NCBI GenBank assembly: GCA_022833215.1
Contig: JAIPUZ010000012.1
Coordinates: forward strand, 1-40,145
Source: Mesorhizobium sp.
GTDB lineage: Bacteria; Pseudomonadota; Alphaproteobacteria; Rhizobiales; Rhizobiaceae
Direction of reading: 5' to 3'
DNA length: 40,145 bases
The first letter of the stretch is position 1; each line of letters begins with the position of its first letter. Of the stretch, positions 8,517 to 17,432 are shown in pieces. The notes under the pieces were generated by a model. That model had not been told where the DNA came from, searched no databases, and saw only the letters and a program-made list of their open reading frames with translations. The translations under genes and the position numbers were made by a program.

Positions 8517-9635
8517 GTGTTGAACACTTTCGTCAGTTACAAGCTGATTGCGCGGGACATCCCGAAGGCGATCGACCGCATCGAGCGCCAGCCGATGGTC
8601 GACCGCGAAACCAAATATTACCTCGAGAATATCGGCAAGGTCGGCTCGATCGACGTGTTCGTGAAGAACGACCGCCTGTTCAAATACGCCATGAAGGCAT
8701 TCGGCCTTCAGGACATGAGCTACGCCAGGGCCTTCATGGTCAAGGCGCTCAAGGAAGGCGTGACGGACCCGGACAGCTTCGCCAACAAGCTGACCGACAA
8801 GCGCTATGCGGAATTCGTCTCCACCTTCGACTTCGCCAGGCATGGCGACGCGGCCACGATCTACAACAAGGCCCAGCAGGCGACGACCGGCAACTACGCC
8901 ATCCAGGCCGCCATCGACGAAATTGATCCGGCGACGGTCAAGGCCGAGACCGACTACTATATGAGCAGGATCGCGGGCGTGAAGTCGATCGACGACCTGT
9001 TCGGCGATGCCCGTCTCTATAACTACGCCATGCGCGCCTATGCGCTCGATCCCGAAACGGAAAGCCCCGAGACGATGCGCAAGGTGCTGGAGGGCGGCGC
9101 GTCCGACCCGAAAAGCCTCGCCAATACGCTGGAAGACAAGCGCTATGCAGCCTTCGCCAGCGCCTTCGACTTCGCCGGGCTTGGCGAAAAGGCCACGACC
9201 TGGACGCCCACGCATGAAAACGTGGTCGACAAGTATCTGCGGCAGACGCTGGAGGAAGATGCCGGCAACAGCAACGAAGGCGTGCGGCTGGCGCTCTACT
9301 TCCAGCGCAAGGCCGCCGACATCACCGACTGGTATCAGGTGCTGGCCGACAAGGCGCTGGCCACTGTCGTGCGGACGGCTTTCGGCCTGCCGGACTCCTT
9401 CGCCAGGGCCGACATCGACAAGCAGGTGAAACTCTTCGAATCGAAGATGAACATCGAGGACTTTGCCAACCCGGCAAAGCTGGAGAAGTTCATCACCCGC
9501 TTCACCAGCCTCTACGAGATCAGCAATCCGACCTCACCGGCCCTGAATGCAGCCAGCATCCTGTTCTCACAGCCGACGACGGCAGGCGTCTCCACGAACC
9601 TGCTGATGGCAATGCAGCAACTCAAGTCGAAATAA
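8517..9635 (+). CDS. DUF1217-type flagellar-cluster protein with three internal repeats
   Basis: The 372-residue protein is of the DUF1217 type found in rhizobial flagellar clusters, and its molecular role is unknown to me. Three copies of a unit of about 110 residues are visible. The first contains RETKYYLENIGKV and FKYAMKAFGL, the second AETDYYMSRIAGV and YNYAMRAYAL, and a more diverged third contains LALYFQRKAADI and VVRTAFGLPDS. Between units, SFANKLTDKRYAEF matches SLANTLEDKRYAAF. There is no signal peptide or membrane span. GTG 8517 is chosen because GGAGG ends 6 bases upstream and the N-terminus then resembles relatives. It leads an operon with flgF and fliI. Confidence 0.85.
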   Translation: MLNTFVSYKLIARDIPKAIDRIERQPMVDRETKYYLENIGKVGSIDVFVKNDRLFKYAMKAFGLQDMSYARAFMVKALKEGVTDPDSFANKLTDKRYAEFVSTFDFARHGDAATIYNKAQQATTGNYAIQAAIDEIDPATVKAETDYYMSRIAGVKSIDDLFGDARLYNYAMRAYALDPETESPETMRKVLEGGASDPKSLANTLEDKRYAAFASAFDFAGLGEKATTWTPTHENVVDKYLRQTLEEDAGNSNEGVRLALYFQRKAADITDWYQVLADKALATVVRTAFGLPDSFARADIDKQVKLFESKMNIEDFANPAKLEKFITRFTSLYEISNPTSPALNAASILFSQPTTAGVSTNLLMAMQQLKSK

Positions 9636-9649
9636 GGGGCGACCCGGCC

Positions 9650-10372
9650 ATGCAGGACAGCCTCTATGTCGCCCTCTCCTCCCAGGTCGCGCTGGAACGG
9701 CGGCTGAACACCGTCGCCGACAATGTGGCGAACTCGACCACCGTGGGCTTTCGCGCCACCGGTGTAAAGTTCGAGGATGTGGTTTCGGGAACCGGTCCCC
9801 GCGCCGTCTCCTTCGCCTCGTCGGGCTCCACATATCTTTCCCCCGTGAGTGGCAGCATGCTCGAGACCGGCAATCCACTCGACTTCGCCATACAGGGCGA
9901 CGCCTGGTTCGCGGTGGCGACGCCTGCCGGCACGGTCATGACCCGCGACGGCCGCTTCACCCTGGCCAATTCGGGCGCACTGGTTACCGTCGAGGGGCAC
10001 CCGGTGCTGGACGCCGGCGGCGCACCGATCCAGCTCGATCCGAACGACGGTCCGCCCGAGGCCGGCAGTGACGGCTCCCTCACCCAGGACGGACGGCTGG
10101 TCGGTGCCATCGGCCTGTTCGCGTTCGAGCCCGGCCTCGATTTCCAGCGCCACGGCAATTCCGGCATTCTCAACCGGAACCGGCTGGAGCCGCAGGTCGA
10201 TACGCAGGATGTCGGCGTCTCGCAGGGGTTCGTGGAACAGTCCAACGTCAATCCGATGCTGGAAATGATGCATCTTATCCAGGTGCAGCGCACATTCGAG
10301 AACATGTCGGCCCTGATCCGCGACACCGGCTCGTCCGTCGATGAGGCGATCAAGACGCTGGGTTCGAAGTAA
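9650..10372 (+). CDS. flgF: Flagellar proximal rod protein FlgF
   Basis: The 240-residue rod protein has the axial-protein N-terminal signature (LNTVADNVANSTTVGFRATG) and the C-terminal pattern SNVNPMLEMMHLIQVQRTFE followed by a coiled-coil tail. FlgF joins the proximal rod to FlgG. A GDAWFAV segment and a middle domain of normal size are present. It lies 14 bases after the DUF1217 gene and 12 bases before fliI. Confidence 0.95.
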   Translation: MQDSLYVALSSQVALERRLNTVADNVANSTTVGFRATGVKFEDVVSGTGPRAVSFASSGSTYLSPVSGSMLETGNPLDFAIQGDAWFAVATPAGTVMTRDGRFTLANSGALVTVEGHPVLDAGGAPIQLDPNDGPPEAGSDGSLTQDGRLVGAIGLFAFEPGLDFQRHGNSGILNRNRLEPQVDTQDVGVSQGFVEQSNVNPMLEMMHLIQVQRTFENMSALIRDTGSSVDEAIKTLGSK

Positions 10373-10384
10373 CGGCCGCGCGCG

Positions 10385-11785
10385 ATGACGGATGAAACCA
10401 CGCTCGTCAGGTTGTCCGAACGCAGCGCCCCTGCCCCGGACCGGCTGACGCTGCTCGAACATGTCTGGCGGCGCTTCGGGGAGCCTTCGGCCCTTCTCAA
10501 GCACGGCGGGCGGGTCGTTGAAGTATCCTCCAACCATTACAAGGTGAGCGGTCTCAGCGAACTGGCGCGGCTCGGCGATCTGGTCGAGCATCGCAGCCGT
10601 CATGGCGGCGGCACACTGGGCGAGGTCGTCCATATCGCCCGCGACGGGATCGTGATCGCCCCCTTCGAACGCAATGCCGATGCCGGCATCGGCGATTCCG
10701 TGTTCAGGCGCGGCCCGCTGACGGTTGCTCCGCACCCGTCCTGGCGCGGACGCACGATCGACGCGCTGGCACGCCCGATGGACGCGGGAGCGCCATTGTT
10801 GCGCGGCACGGAGGAAACCGGCGGCGCCGACAGGACGCCCGGCGCCATGGAGCGCCAGCGCGTCGGCACGGGGTTCCGGACGGGCGTGCGCGTCATCGAC
10901 ATATTCACGCCGCTGTGCTTCGGTCAGCGTCTCGGCGTCTTTGCCGGGTCGGGTGTCGGCAAGTCGACGCTGCTGGCGATGCTGGCCGGGGCGGATGCCT
11001 TCGACACCGTGGTCGTGGCCCTGATCGGCGAGCGTGGCCGCGAGGTGCGCGAGTTCCTCGAGGATACGCTGGGCGAGAAGAACATGGCCAAGACCGTGGC
11101 AGTCGTCGCCACCAGCGACGAAAGCGCCATGATGCGCCGCCGCGCGCCGGATACCGCGATGCGGGTGGCGGAATATTTTCGCGACCGCGGCGACCGGGTG
11201 CTTCTGGTTATGGATTCCATCACCCGATTCGCACACGCGCTGCGCGAGGTGGCGACCGGCACGGGCGAACCGCCGGTGGCGCGCGGCTATCCCGCCTCCG
11301 TTTTCACCGAACTGCCAAGACTGCTGGAGCGCGCCGGCCCGGGGGCGGAAGGCGCCGGCTCCATCACCGCCATCATTTCCGTGCTGGTCGACGGCGACGA
11401 TCACAACGATCCCGTGGCCGACTCCGTGCGCGGCATCCTCGACGGCCACGTCGTGCTCGACCGCGCGATTGCCGAGCAGGGCCGGTTGCCCTCGGTCGAT
11501 CCCCTCGCATCGATCTCGCGCCTGGCGGGCCGCGCCTGGACACCGGAACAGCGCACATTGGTGACACAACTCAAGGCGATGATCGCGCGCTTCGAGGACA
11601 CCCGCGACATCCGCCTTCTGGGCGCCTATCAGCCCGGCGGCGATCCGGAACTCGATGTGGCGGTGACACAGGTGCCGCTGATCTACGAAGCCCTCAGGCA
11701 ATCGCCTGTCGATCCGGCGTCGGTCGATGCCTTCGCCGATCTGGCCGGCCATCTGAGAGGCAGGAATGGCGACCATGCCCACTGA
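10385..11785 (+). CDS. fliI: Flagellar export ATPase FliI
   Basis: The 466-residue F1-beta-like ATPase energises unloading of export cargo at the flagellar gate. The Walker A motif GSGVGKST is at residues 188-195 and the Walker B aspartate is Asp277 in VLLVMDSITRFAHA. The catalytic segment GERGREVREFLED is intact. The N-terminal 20 residues would bind the FliH-type regulator. The 3' end overlaps the next gene by 20 bases. Confidence 0.97.
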   Translation: MTDETTLVRLSERSAPAPDRLTLLEHVWRRFGEPSALLKHGGRVVEVSSNHYKVSGLSELARLGDLVEHRSRHGGGTLGEVVHIARDGIVIAPFERNADAGIGDSVFRRGPLTVAPHPSWRGRTIDALARPMDAGAPLLRGTEETGGADRTPGAMERQRVGTGFRTGVRVIDIFTPLCFGQRLGVFAGSGVGKSTLLAMLAGADAFDTVVVALIGERGREVREFLEDTLGEKNMAKTVAVVATSDESAMMRRRAPDTAMRVAEYFRDRGDRVLLVMDSITRFAHALREVATGTGEPPVARGYPASVFTELPRLLERAGPGAEGAGSITAIISVLVDGDDHNDPVADSVRGILDGHVVLDRAIAEQGRLPSVDPLASISRLAGRAWTPEQRTLVTQLKAMIARFEDTRDIRLLGAYQPGGDPELDVAVTQVPLIYEALRQSPVDPASVDAFADLAGHLRGRNGDHAH

Positions 11786-12464
11786 ACGCCAGCGCACGGA
11801 AGCACTGCTCAACAACCTACTTGCGAAAGCGCGCGCCGAAGAAGAAGCGGAGGCCGCCCGCGTCTCGCTGCTTTCCGGACTCTTCGGAAAAACGCGCCCT
11901 CCCCGGCCGGCCCTCGCCCCCGTCCCCGTCCCGGAAAGCTGGCCCGCTCCGCCTTCGGCTCCGTTTCCGAAGATCGACAGGCCCGATCGTCGCGGCGACT
12001 TCGTCGTCGCCGGCCTCGGTGTGGCGCTCGGGCTGATCTGCGCGCTGTTCCCATGGTACATCTTCTTCAATCAGGAGCAGTTCGGCGTGCGGGCCATGAG
12101 GCTTGGCGGACAGGGCGCCAACTCGGGCCGCGTCGTCGCCGACAGCCTGCCGCCGCCCGCCCGGATACGCGACCTTCCGGAACTTCCGGGCGAACTCGAT
12201 CTGTTCAGCACCGGCAATATCGCCGACGAACCGGCCCGCGACCCGCCGGGCGCCGACGAACAGCCCTTTCCCGGCGCGGCCGCGGAATACAGGCTGGTTC
12301 ACGTCGCCAACGGCCGCGCGATGATCGAGGACGATGCCGGCCTGTGGATCGTGCAGAGCGGCTCCAGGCTGCCCGATTCCAGCCGCGTCGCCGCCATCGA
12401 GCAACGGGCCGGAAAATGGGTGCTGGTGACCAGCAGGGAGCAGGTGATCGAACTCTCCGAATGA
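11766..12464 (+). CDS. Unknown single-span membrane protein downstream of fliI
   Basis: The 232-residue protein is not one I recognise. Residues 1-80 are a charged, Ala/Glu-rich cytoplasmic-looking region that becomes Pro-rich. One hydrophobic segment (VVAGLGVALGLICALFPWYI, about 80-100) follows, then a periplasmic-looking domain of about 130 residues. Its end (GLWIVQSGSRLPDSSRVAAI, then GKWVLVTSREQVIEL) resembles the small beta-rich repeats of GspC/PilP-type periplasmic proteins, as a pattern impression only. Translation is probably coupled to fliI through a 20-base overlap, so an export or stator accessory role is plausible. A second in-frame ATG lies at 11775. Confidence 0.78.
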   Translation: MATMPTERQRTEALLNNLLAKARAEEEAEAARVSLLSGLFGKTRPPRPALAPVPVPESWPAPPSAPFPKIDRPDRRGDFVVAGLGVALGLICALFPWYIFFNQEQFGVRAMRLGGQGANSGRVVADSLPPPARIRDLPELPGELDLFSTGNIADEPARDPPGADEQPFPGAAAEYRLVHVANGRAMIEDDAGLWIVQSGSRLPDSSRVAAIEQRAGKWVLVTSREQVIELSE

Positions 12465-12490
12465 CGGCAGGCCTCGGGACCGGCGCAAGG

Positions 12491-12516
12491 CCCGCGCAAG
12501 ACTGGCCGCCTACCAT
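12491..12516 (+). promoter_or_regulatory. Flagellar bipartite promoter element upstream of flgB
   Basis: The sequence is CGCGCAAG-N7-GCCTACCAT (core 12493-12516), 32 bases from the second half to the flgB ATG. It lies in the 75-base gap after the unknown membrane protein, so the long flgB-fliP operon probably has its own promoter. Confidence 0.6.
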
Positions 12517-12539
12517 GGGCAAGGATACCGGAGAACCCC

Positions 12540-12920
12540 ATGGAGCCCGTCAACCTCTTCGATCTCGCCACAAGGCAGTCGCAATGGCTGGCCGTGCGCC
12601 AGACCGCCATCGCCGGCAATGTCGCCAACGCCAACACACCGGGCTATCTGGCGCATGACGTGGAGCCGTTCGAACGCGTTCTGGAGCGAACCGCGGTTTC
12701 GCTGAACGCGACCCAGGAAGGGCATCTCGGCTTCGGCGCCAGCGAGGCGGCCTTCCGGACGAGAGCGCAGGAATTCGACGGGGCGGTCATGCCGTCGAAA
12801 AACACCGTCGTCATGGAAACCGAGCTGATGAAGGCCGGAGAGGTGCGCCGTGCCTTCGAGTTGAACACGGCCATCGTCAAGGCTTTCCACGGCATGCTGC
12901 TGGCCGTTTCCAAGGGCTGA
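12540..12920 (+). CDS. flgB: Flagellar proximal rod protein FlgB
   Basis: The 126-residue protein carries the axial N-terminal motif ([21 protein letters not shown]) and the C-terminal [17 protein letters not shown] helix. FlgB lies at the base of the rod next to FliE and the MS ring. It is the first gene of the ten-gene operon that runs to fliP, and flgC follows after 5 bases. Confidence 0.95.
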   Translation: MEPVNLFDLATRQSQWLAVRQTAIAGNVANANTPGYLAHDVEPFERVLERTAVSLNATQEGHLGFGASEAAFRTRAQEFDGAVMPSKNTVVMETELMKAGEVRRAFELNTAIVKAFHGMLLAVSKG

Positions 12921-12925
12921 TCGCA

Positions 12926-13342
12926 ATGGATGCACTGACCGCCAGCCTCAAGATCGCCGCATCCGGCCTCGGCGCCCAGTCGGAACGGCTGCGCGTCGTT
13001 TCGGAAAACCTCGCCAACGCCCAGTCGACCGGCAATTTTCCGGGCGCGGACCCTTATCAGCGCAAGACAGTCTCCTTCGTGTCGGAACTCGATCGCCTGT
13101 CTGGCGGATCGCTGGTGGAAGTCGGCGCCATCGACCGCGACCGCAGCGCCTTTCCGCTCGAGTTCCAGCCCGGCAACATCGCCGCCGACGAGAATGGCTA
13201 CGTCAAGCTGCCAAACGTCAACGTGCTGATCGAGATGGCGGACATGACCGAGGCCAACCGGTCCTATGAGGCAAATCTCCAGGTCATCCGCCAGGCACGC
13301 GACCTGATCTCCATGACCATCGACCTGATGAGGACGCCATGA
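12926..13342 (+). CDS. flgC: Flagellar proximal rod protein FlgC
   Basis: The 138-residue protein has the rod motif [24 protein letters not shown]-like region near residues 26-48 and the conserved end [20 protein letters not shown]. Its length is normal. It overlaps fliE by 4 bases, and FlgB, FlgC and FliE assemble together at the rod base. Confidence 0.95.
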   Translation: MDALTASLKIAASGLGAQSERLRVVSENLANAQSTGNFPGADPYQRKTVSFVSELDRLSGGSLVEVGAIDRDRSAFPLEFQPGNIAADENGYVKLPNVNVLIEMADMTEANRSYEANLQVIRQARDLISMTIDLMRTP

Positions 13343-13650
13343 TGATCGGCCCCGTCGGCTCCCTGCGCCTTACCCCTTCCATCGGGACGGAGGCGGCCGG
13401 CGCCTCCCCCGTGCAGCAGGCATCGGGCGCCGGCGCATCCTTCGCCGACACTCTGGCGCAGGCCGCTTCGCGCACGGTCGGAAAGCTGGAAAGCGCCGAA
13501 GCGCTGTCGATGGAAGCGCTCAGGGGCAATGCCGATACGCGGCAGGTGGTGGATGCGGTGATGAACGCCCAGCAAACGCTGCAGGCCGCCGTGGCCATCC
13601 GCGACAAGATCGTCAGCGCCTATCTCGAAGTCAGCCGGATGAGTATCTGA
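13339..13650 (+). CDS. fliE: Flagellar hook-basal body protein FliE
   Basis: The 103-residue protein adapts the MS ring to the rod and is the first export substrate. The typical pattern is present: [21 protein letters not shown] in the middle and [20 protein letters not shown] followed by [14 protein letters not shown] at the end. It overlaps flgC as ATGATG/TGA and ends 2 bases before flgG. Confidence 0.94.
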   Translation: MMIGPVGSLRLTPSIGTEAAGASPVQQASGAGASFADTLAQAASRTVGKLESAEALSMEALRGNADTRQVVDAVMNAQQTLQAAVAIRDKIVSAYLEVSRMSI

Positions 13651-13652
13651 AC

Positions 13653-14441
13653 ATGAAAGCACTCGCCATCGCCGCCACCGGCATGAACGCCCAGCAGAAC
13701 AATCTGGAAGTCATCGCCAACAACATCGCCAACATCAACACCACCGGCTACAAGCGCGCCCGCGCCGAGTTCACCGACCTGCTCTACCAGATGGAGCGGA
13801 TGCCGGGCGTATCCAACCGCGCCAACGCCTCGATCATACCCGAGGGTGCGTCCGTCGGACTTGGCGTCAAGCTCGCTGCCGTGCGCAACGTGCAGATACA
13901 GGGGCCCCTCACCAATACCGAAAACGCATACGATCTCGCGCTCGTCGGCAAGGGCTGGTTCCAGATCGAGGCCGCCGACGGCAGCACGCTCTACACCCGC
14001 GCCGGCTCCTTCAACACCAATGCGGAAGGCCAGCTCGTCACGATCAATGGGGCGGCGCTGATCCCTGCAATCACCGTTCCTGACGATGCGGTCGAGGTGT
14101 TCATCAGCAAAAGCGGCCAGGTTTCCGCACGCATCGACGGAGAGATGGAGGTGCGCGATCTCGGCCAGTTCCAGATCGCCAACTTCGCCAACGAGGCCGG
14201 GCTGATACCTCTCGGCGAAAATCTCTTTCAGGAATCGGCCGCTTCCGGTCAGGCCATCGTGGGCGTTCCCGGCGACCCCGGCTTCGCAACCATAGAGCAG
14301 GGCTATCTGGAAAGCTCCAATGTCGATCCGGTGAAGGAGATCACCGAGCTGATCTCGGCCCAGCGCGCCTATGAGATGAATTCCAAGGTCATTCAGGCCG
14401 CCGACGAGATGGCTTCCACGGTGTCGAGAAACCTCAGGTAG
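13653..14441 (+). CDS. flgG: Flagellar distal rod protein FlgG
   Basis: The 262-residue rod protein has [20 protein letters not shown] at the start and [17 protein letters not shown] as the axial motif. The C-terminal [34 protein letters not shown] pattern is complete. FlgG builds the distal rod inside the P and L rings. The length is exactly the family norm. Confidence 0.97.
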   Translation: MKALAIAATGMNAQQNNLEVIANNIANINTTGYKRARAEFTDLLYQMERMPGVSNRANASIIPEGASVGLGVKLAAVRNVQIQGPLTNTENAYDLALVGKGWFQIEAADGSTLYTRAGSFNTNAEGQLVTINGAALIPAITVPDDAVEVFISKSGQVSARIDGEMEVRDLGQFQIANFANEAGLIPLGENLFQESAASGQAIVGVPGDPGFATIEQGYLESSNVDPVKEITELISAQRAYEMNSKVIQAADEMASTVSRNLR

Positions 14442-14445
14442 CGTG

Positions 14446-14919
14446 ATGACCGCCGTCTCCTTCATCGCCGCAATTCGTCACGCCGGGCTGGCCATCGCCA
14501 CGGTGGCGGGCATCTGCACGCCCGCCCTCGCGCAGGAGGCGGTACTGATCCCCAATCGCGTCATCTATCCGGGCGAAACCATCACCGCCGGCGCGCTCAG
14601 GCAGGTGAAGCTCGTTCCTGGCAAGGTGAAGCCGGACGCGGTTGCCACCACCCTGCCCGAACTCGACGGCAAGGTGGCGCGGCGCACGCTCCTGCCCGGC
14701 CGCTATATTCCCTCCGCGGCCGTACGCAGCGCCTGGCTGATCGAGCAGGGCGCCTCGGTGCAGGTCTATTTCATCACCGGCGGGCTGACGATTTCGGCCA
14801 CCGCCGTAACGCTGCAACCGGGATCGCCGGGCGACATGGTCAGGGTCCGCAATGTCGACAGCGGCAAGGTGCTGACCGGAACGGTGATGGAAGACGGCAC
14901 CGTCAGGGTCGGCAGATGA
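14446..14919 (+). CDS. flgA: P-ring assembly chaperone FlgA
   Basis: The 157-residue periplasmic protein has a signal peptide ending at about ICTPALA-Q (near residue 31). It then has a SAF-like region (VIYPGETITAGALRQVKL) and a C-terminal beta-clip end (ATAVTLQPGSPGDMVRVRN, GTVMEDGTVRV). FlgA assists FlgI in P-ring assembly. The start may be ATG 14446 or the adjoining GTG 14443. It overlaps flgI by 4 bases. Confidence 0.93.
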   Translation: MTAVSFIAAIRHAGLAIATVAGICTPALAQEAVLIPNRVIYPGETITAGALRQVKLVPGKVKPDAVATTLPELDGKVARRTLLPGRYIPSAAVRSAWLIEQGASVQVYFITGGLTISATAVTLQPGSPGDMVRVRNVDSGKVLTGTVMEDGTVRVGR

Positions 14920-16154
14920 AGCGCGCGCTCGCCCTTGTCCTTGCGGCCCTGATGCCGTTGCAGCCGGTGCTGGCCGATGGCCTCACCGACAAGCAGAAGC
15001 GCGCCATCGCAGCCGAAAAGGGCGGCTTCGTCGAGACCGACTACGATCCGGCCACCGCCGCGCGCATGTTCGAGGTCGCGCCTGCGCCCAGCAACCTGCC
15101 CCCCGGCCAGATAGCCGCCCGCATCAAGGATGTGGCGCAGTTGCAAAGCGCCCGCGACAACCAGTTGGTCGGTTACGGTCTGGTCATCGGGCTTGCCGGC
15201 TCGGGCGATTCCCTGCGCAACTCGCCCTTCACCGAGCAGTCGATCCGCGCCATGCTGGAAAATCTCGGCATCGCCACCGAGGGCGGCAGCGCGCGCGCCC
15301 GCAACGTGGCCGCTGTCATCGTCACTGCCAACATGCCGCCTTTCGTGCAGTCCGGCGCGCGCATCGACGTGACCGTCTCCTCGATGGGCGATGCCACCTC
15401 GCTGGCGGGCGGCACGCTGATCATGACACCGCTGAAAGCGGCCGATGGCGAAATCTACGCTGTCGGCCAGGGCCCGGTGATCGTGTCCGGCTTCAACGCG
15501 CAAGGACAGGCCGAGCAGGTGATGCAGGGCGTCCCGACCTCCGGGCGGGTTCCCAACGGGGCCATCGTCGAACGTTCAGTCGCGGCGGAATTCGGCGATC
15601 AGGCCGTGCTTACCCTGCAATTGCGCAACCCCGATTTCTCGACCGCGGTGCGCATCGCCGACGCCATCAACGCCTATACGCTCCAGCGTTTCGGTGCCCG
15701 CGTTGCGGCCGAACAGGATGCGCGCACCGTGTCCATCCGCAAGCCGAAGAACATATCGGCCGCCCGCTTCTACGCCGAGATCGAGAACCTCATCATCCAG
15801 TCCGATACACCGGCGCGGGTGGTGATCGACGAGCGCACCGGCACCATCGTCATCGGCAATCAGGTCCGCATCTCGCGCGTCGCCATCAGCCACGGCACGC
15901 TGACCGTGCGCATCACCGAAGCGCCGCGCGTCGTCCAGCCGGAGCCCTTTTCCAAAGGGGTCACGGCAGTCGAACCCGACACGGCCATCGACGTCTTCCA
16001 GCCGGATGCCCGTGTGGCGCTTCTCGACGGTCCCGACCTGCAAACGCTGGTGTCCGGCCTCAACAGGCTGGGCGTGAAGCCGGACGGCATCATCGCCATT
16101 CTGCAAGGCATCAAGACCGCCGGTGCCCTGCAGGCCGACCTCGTGGTGCAATGA
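14916..16154 (+). CDS. flgI: Flagellar P-ring protein FlgI, with N-terminal extension
   Basis: The 412-residue protein forms the peptidoglycan-layer ring around the rod. A signal peptide ends near residue 20 (VLA-DG). The canonical mature start (RIKDVAQLQSARDNQLVGYG) appears only at about residue 69, so roughly 45 extra residues separate the two. Most FlgI proteins are about 370 long and begin with this motif directly after the signal peptide. The rest (GLVIGLAGSGDS, QSGARIDVTVSSMGDATSL, the C-terminal LNRLGVKPDGIIAILQ) is normal. It overlaps motE by 4 bases. Confidence 0.96.
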   Translation: MKRALALVLAALMPLQPVLADGLTDKQKRAIAAEKGGFVETDYDPATAARMFEVAPAPSNLPPGQIAARIKDVAQLQSARDNQLVGYGLVIGLAGSGDSLRNSPFTEQSIRAMLENLGIATEGGSARARNVAAVIVTANMPPFVQSGARIDVTVSSMGDATSLAGGTLIMTPLKAADGEIYAVGQGPVIVSGFNAQGQAEQVMQGVPTSGRVPNGAIVERSVAAEFGDQAVLTLQLRNPDFSTAVRIADAINAYTLQRFGARVAAEQDARTVSIRKPKNISAARFYAEIENLIIQSDTPARVVIDERTGTIVIGNQVRISRVAISHGTLTVRITEAPRVVQPEPFSKGVTAVEPDTAIDVFQPDARVALLDGPDLQTLVSGLNRLGVKPDGIIAILQGIKTAGALQADLVVQ

Positions 16155-16720
16155 CCATGTCGATCCTCCGCAATTCCCGCAAACTCCTCGCCGCTGCGAT
16201 TCTCGCGGCAAGCGCCGCCGTCTCCGTCCAAGCCGGCGAGGTCCGTCAGGTGTTGCCGGGAGCTCCGGAGCCGGTCCCCGCACAGGAGCTTGTCCGCGAA
16301 GCCGTTCCCGCCCTCGATCCCGGTGCCAGCGAAGTCCAGCGCTTTTGCTCCAACATCGCCGATGCCGCCCGCGACCGCCGCTACGCCTTGCAGGCGGAAG
16401 AGCTGAAGCAGTTGCAGGGCGAGGTCGACAAGCGCATCAAGGCGCTCGAAGACAAGCGCAACGAATACGAAACCTGGCTCAAGCGCCGGGAGCTGTTCCT
16501 GGCCCGGGCGGAAGAAAGCGTCGTCTCGATCTATGCGGGCATGAAGCCGGATGCCGCGGCCGAACGGCTGGCCATGGTCGAAACCGAGCTGGCCGCCGCC
16601 ATCCTCATGAAGCTCGACACCCGCAAGGCGAGCACGATTCTCAATGAAATGAACCAGAAGGCCGCCGCCATCCTGACAAGCGTCATGGCCAGCGCGGCAC
16701 GCAGGACGGACCCCTCATGA
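16151..16720 (+). CDS. motE: MotE, periplasmic chaperone for MotC
   Basis: The 189-residue secreted protein has a signal peptide ending around VSVQA-GEV (about residue 28). A coiled-coil centre (ELKQLQGEVDKRIKALEDKR) and a MgtE_N-like C-terminal half (MKPDAAAERLAMVETELAAA, ILNEMNQKAAAILTSVMA) follow. In Sinorhizobium MotE stabilises the periplasmic motor protein MotC, encoded here at 24643. The gene overlaps both flgI and flgH by 4 bases. ATG 16157 is an alternative start. Confidence 0.9.
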   Translation: MTMSILRNSRKLLAAAILAASAAVSVQAGEVRQVLPGAPEPVPAQELVREAVPALDPGASEVQRFCSNIADAARDRRYALQAEELKQLQGEVDKRIKALEDKRNEYETWLKRRELFLARAEESVVSIYAGMKPDAAAERLAMVETELAAAILMKLDTRKASTILNEMNQKAAAILTSVMASAARRTDPS

Positions 16721-17421
16721 TGCGCAGATTTGCATTCGTTCTGGCATGTGCCGCGCTGGCCGGCTGCGCGACCGACCTGCGCGAGGTCAACAAGGAACCG
16801 GCGCTGTCGCCGGTCGGCTCGGGCATCGAGGGCGGCAGCGTCTCGGTCTACCAGTATCCGGAGACCCCGGCGAAGCCGGTCAAGCGCTTCTCCCTCTGGG
16901 ACGACCGCCAGAGCCGCCTGTTCACCGACCCGCGCGCGCTTCGCGCCGGCGACATCCTCACCGTCAACATCAAGATCAACGACCGCGCCCGCTTCAAGAA
17001 CCAGAACGACCGCAGCCGCACCGCAAGCCGCACCCTTGGCTTCGACGCCAATGTCGGCTGGGACGGCTCCTCGACCGGCGGCTCCGGCGATGGCAGCCTG
17101 AAATCGAAGACCGTCACCAATGCCGACGGCGCGACCGAGCGGTCCGAGACCATCACGCTCAACGTGGCAGCCGTTGTGACGGAGGTTCTGCCCAACGGCA
17201 ACCTGATGATCAAGGGCTCGCAGGAAGTGCGCGTCAATGCCGAGCTGCGCGTGCTGCATATCGCCGGCATCGTGCGTCCGTCCGACATCGGCGCGAAGAA
17301 CACTATTTCCTACGAGCGTATCGCCGAAGCCCGCATCTCCTATGGCGGACGCGGGCGCATCTCCGAAATCCAGCAGCCGGCCTATGGCCAGCAGATTCTG
17401 GATCAGGTCCTGCCGTTCTAG
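16717..17421 (+). CDS. flgH: Flagellar L-ring lipoprotein FlgH
   Basis: The 234-residue outer-membrane ring lipoprotein has a signal sequence with lipobox LAGC (Cys17). Conserved segments are SLWDDRQSRLFTDPRALRAG, DILTVNIKINDRARFKNQN, and the end TISYERIAEARISYGGRGRI with a C-terminal QILDQVLPF. With FlgI it forms the bushing for the rod. It overlaps motE and is followed 11 bases later by fliL. Confidence 0.97.
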   Translation: MMRRFAFVLACAALAGCATDLREVNKEPALSPVGSGIEGGSVSVYQYPETPAKPVKRFSLWDDRQSRLFTDPRALRAGDILTVNIKINDRARFKNQNDRSRTASRTLGFDANVGWDGSSTGGSGDGSLKSKTVTNADGATERSETITLNVAAVVTEVLPNGNLMIKGSQEVRVNAELRVLHIAGIVRPSDIGAKNTISYERIAEARISYGGRGRISEIQQPAYGQQILDQVLPF

Positions 17422-17432
17422 GGAGCCGGAGC

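Noticed and set aside
9512-12070. Minus-strand open frame of 852 codons
   Set aside because: It lies opposite the end of the DUF1217 gene, flgF, fliI and the membrane-protein gene. Its composition (Arg, Gly, His rich, no domain pattern) is typical of an antisense shadow in GC-rich DNA.
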